A stretch of 64,000 nucleotides of DNA, from positions 70,497,500 to 70,561,499 of the forward strand of contig CM054113.1 of assembly GCA_028673005.1 (NCBI GenBank), written 5' to 3'. Both the position numbers and the translations under genes were made by a program. The stretch comes from Tanypteryx hageni. Its lineage: Eukaryota > Arthropoda > Insecta > Odonata > Petaluridae. Below, one piece after another: positions 58,160 through 64,000 of the stretch (position 1 is its first letter; each line of letters starts with the position of its first letter). The notes beneath the pieces were generated by a model. That model was not told the origin of the DNA and searched no databases. It was given only the letters and a program-made list of their open reading frames with translations.

Positions 58160-58287
58160 AATTGCAAGCATGAAACAACTGGTGATAATTGTGAGAAATG
58201 TGAGAAGGGATATTATGGTAATGCTACACATGGCACATCTCGCGACTGTAAGAGATGTGCATGCCCTCTTCGAACCCTAACTAATAA
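58160..58287 (+). CDS. LanA: Laminin alpha exon 20: LE module
   Basis: Phase 0 in, phase 2 out; acceptor tgttag, donor taa|gtgagt. It completes an LE ([20 protein letters not shown] ... DC) and begins another ([12 protein letters not shown]). Confidence 0.93.
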
Positions 58288-58485
58288 GTGAGTATCGATT
58301 AAAAAAATCCTATGTAGCATCAAATACAATAAATTTCATATAGGTAAGTGCCTGAACTAATATGATGAATTTTTATCATTAAAATACACAATGAAACTTA
58401 TTACCAATTGTTTTTTATTTTTTCTGTAATTTAGGGATTAAATTGTTAGTCAAAGCCCCTCAAAATTTAAATGACTTTCTTACAG

Positions 58486-58610
58486 TTTTGCTTTGGAATG
58501 TGAAGTCAGTTCAGATGGAAAAAATATAAAATGTGACTGCTTACCACAGTATAAAGGTAATCGCTGTGAAACATGTGCTGCTGGTTACTATGGGAGACCT
58601 GATAAAGAAG
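58486..58610 (+). CDS. LanA: Laminin alpha exon 21: LE module, last exon in window
   Basis: Phase 2 in, phase 1 out; acceptor cttacag, donor aag|gtatgg. It encodes FALECEVSS, CDCLPQYKGNRCETCAAGYY, ending GRPDKEG in phase 1. No following phase-1 LE exon is visible up to 64000, although 500 bases (61001-61500) are unknown. The gene therefore continues beyond the window or through the gap. Confidence 0.93.
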
Positions 58611-59143
58611 GTATGGCTTCTTTTCATTTATGATTATAAAATTAAGTTTTATTTTAATTCAAAATTTACAAATGTTGAAAACATTCTTATTTGTTGTTTT
58701 ATAAGAGATGGATTTGGACATAGAATAACTATGAATAAATGAAAATGCTACTTGTGAGGTTGCATGAATAGAATAGACATTCAAGTCATGAAAAATATAT
58801 CAAATGATATGAGTATAACAGCTGATGGATAAATTAATGATGAAATGAATGTTATAGGTAGGCTTGGTAGGGTTTGATTTCAATTGATAAATGTTGATAA
58901 ACAGAATTTGAAAAACTTTTAAATTCAAAGAAAATGAATTGTCGTTGATAAGTGTCAATTTTTCTCCACTACAATGTCTACGAAATTATGCATCATGATT
59001 TTAAATTTGGCTTACCACACTCAAACCTAATATATTTTACCAACAGACATCCAAAATGGAAGAAAAAGGTTGGTGTTTGTTGTACCAAACTGCAGCACAA
59101 CATTCGGAATTCATTAAACTTTTCTTTCTAATGTCGCTTTTGT
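58611..59143. other. Intron after exon 21, no gene
   Basis: AT-rich; nothing recognised. No phase-1 LE exon was seen. Confidence 0.45.
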
Positions 59144-59360
59144 CAGTATTTCTCAACCTTTTTGGAGCCATGGTCCCCCTACGAAATCCCACAATTTCTG
59201 CGAAAAGTTCATGCATTTTTCATTCACTGACTCGTATTATCACTTTGAAACATTAAGCAGAGTTCTGTGCTGGATCAAACAAATTATAAATAAAAATAAT
59301 CCTACCCAATTCATGGACCCCTGAAAAATAACATGGGGACTCCCCGACTGATAAACACTG
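59144..59360. mobile_element. Charlie-type hAT MITE, 217 bp
   Basis: The left end cagtatttctcaaccttttt is the classic Charlie-like end. The right end, reverse-complemented, reads cagtgtttatcagtcgggga. Flanks gcttttgt (59136-59143) and gcttatgt (59361-59368) match at 7 of 8. Confidence 0.78.
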
Positions 59361-59439
59361 GCTTATGTCACAGTCTTAAGAACACATACTGAGCTGCTGC
59401 AGAGCCCAAAGGCAAGAGTAAGGGATAAAATAATATGAT

Positions 59440-60169
59440 CAGTTTATTGCTCTCTGTCTTTATCCCAGGGGTGAGATGCCAGTCGATTAACAATGGGCTT
59501 GCTATATGCAGACAATCTCTTAACTTTGTTCATTCCTGCAGCTCTTGTTTCCTGATGGGCAATAATTTTTTGGTTCATCTGTTCGAGTACTCTTTTCATA
59601 TTGTGGCCCTCTGTCAGATACTTTAGAAGAAATATGTTCTCTATCATACTATGTTTGTTAAGCAGAACCCTGCCCTGTTCCAATCAACCCAGGAATTTTA
59701 TGCTTACAACACAAGTTGTAAAGGTGACATCATCATTAAAAACTATCGGTTGGCTACTTGCCAGAGAGGCTCTCATAATGCTGCCTCAGTTATTTATAAT
59801 AAGCTGCCATGCAGTGTTAAATCAGCAACAACTGTTTCTTTGTTCAAGAAATATTTGAAGTGTTTCCTTCTTAGCAAAAACTTTTATAGTATACAGGAAT
59901 TTTTTTAACCCTAAAATTAGCATGTATTCTTGAATAATAACAATAATTAATTAATTAATAATAATTGAATACCTTTGTATTTTTTTCATTTTTGTTTTTA
60001 GATTTCATGCTACTTATAAGATTTTCCTTTGTATTTGTGTAAATATCATTTAAGTGTTCTATGTTGTATGTTTATTTTGTTTCTCACTTTAGTTTTATTG
60101 TCAATATGAATTTATGACTTGCTCTATGTCTGTACATGACCAACAGAGTTAATAAAATAATAATAATTA
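59440..60169 (+). mobile_element. LINE 3' fragment (+ strand)
   Basis: Frame 59651-59908 holds QEFYAYNTSCKGD, SVIYNKLPCSVKSATTVSLF and FLLSKNFYSIQEFF, the C-terminal end of a LINE ORF2. It is followed by a 3' UTR and a (AATAATAAT) end at 60155-60169. Confidence 0.75.
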
Positions 60170-60520
60170 GTAGTTGAACATCTCTTCCTTAGTACGTACA
60201 ATATGACCATCTGATAAATTTTAACTATGGGCTTGTGAGTGCATTAAAACTTAACAATGGGCTTGTGCAAGCCAATCGAGCCCATTGCAGCTCACCCCTG
60301 CTTTTCCCTTGACCAGGTCCAATAATCTCTATGTGCTTTGGACTCCATTTACTGAAAAGTTGGGGGACGTCTATTGTGTCTATGTGAAAAGATCAGCTGA
60401 CCTTCTCCAAGAGGCAAAAAGAAAGGTTTTTCTAAACTGAAAAATGAATACAGATTGTCAGACGTCCTTATGGCGTTTTCAAAAATATCCTGTCATAAAA
60501 TTAATGTAACCCATCCTCAG
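60170..60520. other. No feature seen
   Basis: Mixed sequence between the LINE tail and the purine-rich repeat; no frame of interest. Confidence 0.4.
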
Positions 60521-61000
60521 AGAGAGAGAGAGAGGGAGGGAGAGAGAGAGAGTGAGAGAGAGAGTGAGAGAGAGAGTGAGAGGGAGAGAGAGGGGGATGG
60601 GGAGGGGGTGGGGGAGAGGGATGGGGAGGGGGGTGGGGGAGGGGGATGGAGAGAGGGAGGGGGAGAGGGAGGAAGGGTAAGAGGGAGAGAGGGAGGGATA
60701 GAGAGAGAGGGGGAGAGGGAGAGAGAGGGAGGGAGGGGGGAGAGGGAGGGAGGGGAAGAGGGAGAGAGGGGGAGGGAGGGAAGGAGGGGGAGGGAGGGAG
60801 GGAGAGGGGGAGGGAGGGAGAGGGGGAGGGAGGGAGAGGGGGAGGGAGGGAGAGAGGGAGGGTGAGGGGGAGGGAGGGAGAGAGGGAGGGAGAGAGGGAG
60901 GAAGTGGGAGGGAGGGAGGGAGAGAGGGAGGGAGGGAGGGAGGGAGGGGGGGAGGGAGGGAGGGAGGGAGAGGGAGGGAGAGAGGGAGGGAGAGAGGGAG
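60521..61000. repeat. Purine-rich (GAGA / GGGA)n repeat
   Basis: Nearly pure G and A on the + strand, shifting from (GA)n to (GGGA)n, running directly into an assembly gap. Long mirror-like purine runs can form triplex DNA. The frames through it are not genes. Confidence 0.97.
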
Positions 61001-61500
61001 NNNNNNNNNNNNNNNNNNNNNNNNNNNNNNNNNNNNNNNNNNNNNNNNNNNNNNNNNNNNNNNNNNNNNNNNNNNNNNNNNNNNNNNNNNNNNNNNNNNN
61101 NNNNNNNNNNNNNNNNNNNNNNNNNNNNNNNNNNNNNNNNNNNNNNNNNNNNNNNNNNNNNNNNNNNNNNNNNNNNNNNNNNNNNNNNNNNNNNNNNNNN
61201 NNNNNNNNNNNNNNNNNNNNNNNNNNNNNNNNNNNNNNNNNNNNNNNNNNNNNNNNNNNNNNNNNNNNNNNNNNNNNNNNNNNNNNNNNNNNNNNNNNNN
61301 NNNNNNNNNNNNNNNNNNNNNNNNNNNNNNNNNNNNNNNNNNNNNNNNNNNNNNNNNNNNNNNNNNNNNNNNNNNNNNNNNNNNNNNNNNNNNNNNNNNN
61401 NNNNNNNNNNNNNNNNNNNNNNNNNNNNNNNNNNNNNNNNNNNNNNNNNNNNNNNNNNNNNNNNNNNNNNNNNNNNNNNNNNNNNNNNNNNNNNNNNNNN
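61001..61500. other. Assembly gap, 500 N
   Basis: Exactly 500 undetermined bases, probably a placeholder length. It lies between the GGGA repeat and a (CACATA)n stretch (61501-61530). Confidence 0.99.
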
Positions 61501-61530
61501 ACACATACACATACATACATATGTATACAT

Positions 61531-64000
61531 ATAAACAATACACAAAATATATAAAAACAATACAAAATTATATTAAGAAATAGAAAATAATATAAGACAA
61601 TACAAAAAAACATGAGTAAGGATAATTTATGGGGAGTGTAAAGAGATGATTAAGGATTACTTTGTTGTTTAAGAAAGTGGAGTGACACAGGTGCGTTTGA
61701 ATGAGTTTAAAGAGGGAGATGTTTTAAAATTCTCATCTAAGTTATTCCAGAGTCGGCAACCGGAGACTTGAAAGGATTTATTGTAGATATTCGTCCTGTG
61801 ATGAGGAATAAGGAGGTTATTCTTGCCTCTAGTATCCCGCTTGTGTACTGTGTTGATTTCATTGAAGAGGGAAGAGAGGTAGTCAGGTTGTTATAAGTAA
61901 GGATTTTGTACATTTGCATCAGGGTATGTAAGTTCCTTCGAGCGTCAAGTTTGAGCCATGAAAGATTATTGTAATGTTCGCTAATGTGGTCGCTCTTTTT
62001 AAGGTCACCGATGAATCTCATTGCAGGAGTTTTGTGTGCGTTGAAGTTTTAATGCCAATTCACAGGAGAGATCATTATAAACAACATCACAATAGTCAAA
62101 GTGATGAATAGGAGTGTGGTCACTAAGAGTTTACGTAAGGAATTAGGTAAATAAGTTTTTGAGTTTTTTGAGAGAGTGCAAGGAGGAGTTGATGGTACTA
62201 CAGATTTTTAATTGGTGTTAGGAGCCCCAAGATAGAGTTTCATCTACTATGACACCGAGGTTGACTACTGATTTTTTTAAAATGCAATGTGGACCCCTCA
62301 AGCGATAGAAGAGGAGATTCGCTATGATCTATGGAAGCCAATAGTTTGGGGTAACCGATAATAATAGATTTGACTTTTTGCGGGGTTGATCTTCAGAAAG
62401 TTATTTGAGCTCCAAAGAGAGAGAGAAGCTAGATCAGAGTTGATTTTAGCGACAGGCATCGGGAAATTCAGGTACGCGCGAGTGATAGTAGATTTGGAGA
62501 TCGTCAGCATATAGGTGATAATTACAGTGAGTGAGGGCATTTGAGATATCATTAATGTACAGAGAGAATAGCAGGGGGCCAAGAATAGAACCTTGCGGAA
62601 CGCCTCTATTTACATTTAAGGGACGAGATAGATAAATCATGAGTAATAACCTTTTGAGAGCGGCCATTTAGATATGAGCGAAACCAGTTTCGAGAAGCGA
62701 GTGAGAAGTGCAAAAGTTCAAGTTTGCTAGTAGGATGTCTTTGTCGATGGAGTCGAAGGCTTTACTGAAATCCAATAGTGTTAGAATGGTGATTTTCCAC
62801 TGATCCATTGCTTTGGGACGTCGTCTGTTACTTTCAATAGTGCGGTAGCTGTGCTATGCCATTTACGAAAACCAGATTGGAACGGGTCGATGAGATTATT
62901 TTTTGAAAGGAAATGAGTTATTTGCTCATGTGCAAGTCTTCAAACGCCTTGGAGAGAACAGGCAAGAGACTAATTGGTCTGAAATCAGCGTTTTCGTGAG
63001 AATTGTTTTTCTTGGGGATAGGACGGACAAGAGCTGATTTCCATGAAGTAGGGTATTTAGATTGAAGAATAGACCAGTTAAAGATATGAGTGATAATGGG
63101 GAGAATGATAGGAATTAATTTATTTATTAGTATTATAGATACGCCGTCATCTCCTATTGCAGTTGACTTAATTGCACGAAGTGATTTAGCTACCTGTGGT
63201 TGTGTGAGTGGTGTAAATTCAAAGATTGTATTTGAGGTGTGATTGGGTTTGAGGCTACGGATACGTTCAATAGTTTCAGATTTTAGGCCTACATCTATGG
63301 TCGTGGGAGGTTTTAGTGAAAATGAGCGTTAAGCTCGTCAGAGGGACAGGTTTGGTGGGAGGTTGCATTCTTTATTTTTACCAACACCCAAGTTCCGTAA
63401 TTTTTTCCATATCGAGGGACTGTGTTCGTGCAGAGTTGGTTGGAATCGTGTACATATTTAATTTTATCGTTGCATATAAGTTGTTTTTGTTTTATTTTGC
63501 AATGATTTATACCGCGATAGTAAATCAGGATCCTTAGATTTTCTTAAAATCACGATAAATGCTGTCACGGCGGGACATAATCAATTTTATTTCTGGAGTT
63601 AGCCATGCAGCATGTGGCTTGAGACCCGAATGATTCTGGGAGGGGCAAACTTTTCAAGTAGCTGGAGACATATATAAATTAAAAGTCTGAACTTTATCGT
63701 CTATGTCTTCTAGGTGCTCGATTAAATGCCAGGGTAGGAGCGCCGCCTCTGATGTTAATAGTGATTCATTAATAGATTTATAGTCGCGAACCTTTATGAA
63801 TTTCTGCTTAAGTTTTGACAACGTAGGGAGTAAGGCAATGTAAATCATATCGTGCGAAGAGATACCGGGAGCTGCTAATTGTCCGTATTTAATTATTTTT
63901 CTCCGGATTTGCCGTAATCGCAAGATCAATCCAAGTGGCGGAGGTTGCCGTATGATTCGTTGGCTGGAGTGGCAAGACGTTTAGCCCTAGGGACTCGAAA
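61531..64000 (-). mobile_element. LINE copy E, decayed, continues beyond the window
   Basis: Minus strand. The C-terminal block 62021-61737 has LDARRNLHTLMQMYKIL. The RT block 62667-62446 has NRGVPQGSILGPLLFSLYIN and the intact YADD box (NYHLYADDLQIYYH). The upstream block at 63929-63654 has AAPGISSHDMIYIALLP, the end of the endonuclease. Stops and frameshifts lie between. It differs from copies A-D and is richer in G+C, so it is another LINE family (its endonuclease text resembles Jockey/I-type elements). Confidence 0.82.

Larger units (their letters stand above)
7680..58610 (+). other. LanA: Laminin alpha chain gene (alpha-3/5, LanA type), internal part, 21 exons
   Basis: Seen: 21 + strand exons with AG/GT borders whose phases all agree (1,1,1,0,0,0,1,0,0,1,0,1,1,2,0,0,1,2,0,2,1 at the exon ends), giving about 1259 codons without a stop. 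Domain order is LE modules, a half LE running into a roughly 500-residue non-EGF region, LE modules, a split LE around laminin IV type A, then LE modules. Known: laminin alpha chains are secreted basement-membrane subunits that trimerise with beta and gamma chains; a large domain IVb in this place marks the alpha-3/5 class, which includes Drosophila LanA, and separates it from alpha-1/2 chains. Inferred: the LN domain is upstream, and the coiled coil and LG domains downstream, outside the window. Class assignment rests on remembered family patterns, not an alignment. Introns range from about 75 bp to 14 kb; the large ones are full of transposons. Confidence 0.93.

Noticed and set aside
60455..61613. 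Very long open frames on both strands through the GGGA repeat and N gap
   Set aside because: They are simple-repeat translations (Arg/Glu/Gly or Leu/Pro/Ser) joined by unknown residues; the N gap removes stops artificially.

Overview
This is a eukaryotic, AT-rich, intron-rich and repeat-rich window, most likely from an invertebrate animal and plausibly an arthropod. The evidence is a spliced gene with canonical GT/AG introns, a laminin alpha chain of the alpha-3/5 (Drosophila LanA) type, and a transposon load made of CR1/I/Jockey-like LINEs, hAT, Tigger/pogo and MULE DNA transposons and a Ty3/gypsy LTR element. Nothing bacterial (operons, Shine-Dalgarno sites, CRISPR) is present. The species cannot be fixed from sequence alone.

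The one host gene is on the + strand. I can join 21 internal exons between 7680 and 58610. Every splice phase matches, and the 3777 coding bases (about 1259 codons) hold no internal stop. In order they encode three complete laminin-type EGF (LE) modules, a truncated LE that runs into the large domain IVb found in alpha-3/5-type chains (exons 4-13), four more LE modules, the first half of a split LE, a laminin IV type A (L4a) domain, and the following LE modules. The N-terminal LN domain lies left of the window. The rest of the LE tract, the coiled coil and the LG domains lie to the right.

Three introns are swollen by transposons. Intron 5 (12931-27016, 14 kb) holds an inactive Ty3/gypsy element with paired 279-bp LTRs (13033-18367), a KIAA1586-type hAT with a perfect 8-bp target duplication (18865-21591), a 5'-truncated LINE (about 21781-24066), and two Tigger-like inverted-repeat pairs (18691/24781 and 25019/26924). 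Intron 10 (30783-42185, 11.4 kb) holds a MULE whose inverted ends (about 31660 and 38410) enclose a LINE, which is itself interrupted by a second, near full-length LINE carrying a PHD-finger ORF1. A SINE-like unit and a ZMYM1-like hAT follow. Intron 15 (46178-56365, 10.2 kb) holds a MITE, a LINE endonuclease fragment, a nearly intact LINE (46827-50770), a decayed LINE in the opposite orientation that carries a small hAT insertion, and another LINE fragment.

The flanks and smaller introns carry a 2.4-kb hAT with intact ends (2660-5083), three hAT MITEs with recognisable 8-bp duplications, Tigger fragments, inverted copies of an unnamed 1-kb repeat family, and perfect hairpins. The right end has a purine-strand GGGA/GA satellite running into a 500-base N gap, then another LINE that leaves the window.

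The most unusual point is the LINE at 46827-50770. Its ORF1 and ORF2 lie in the same frame, separated by a single UGA followed by CUA, a context known to favour stop-codon readthrough. Its ORF2 is otherwise broken by only one nonsense codon.
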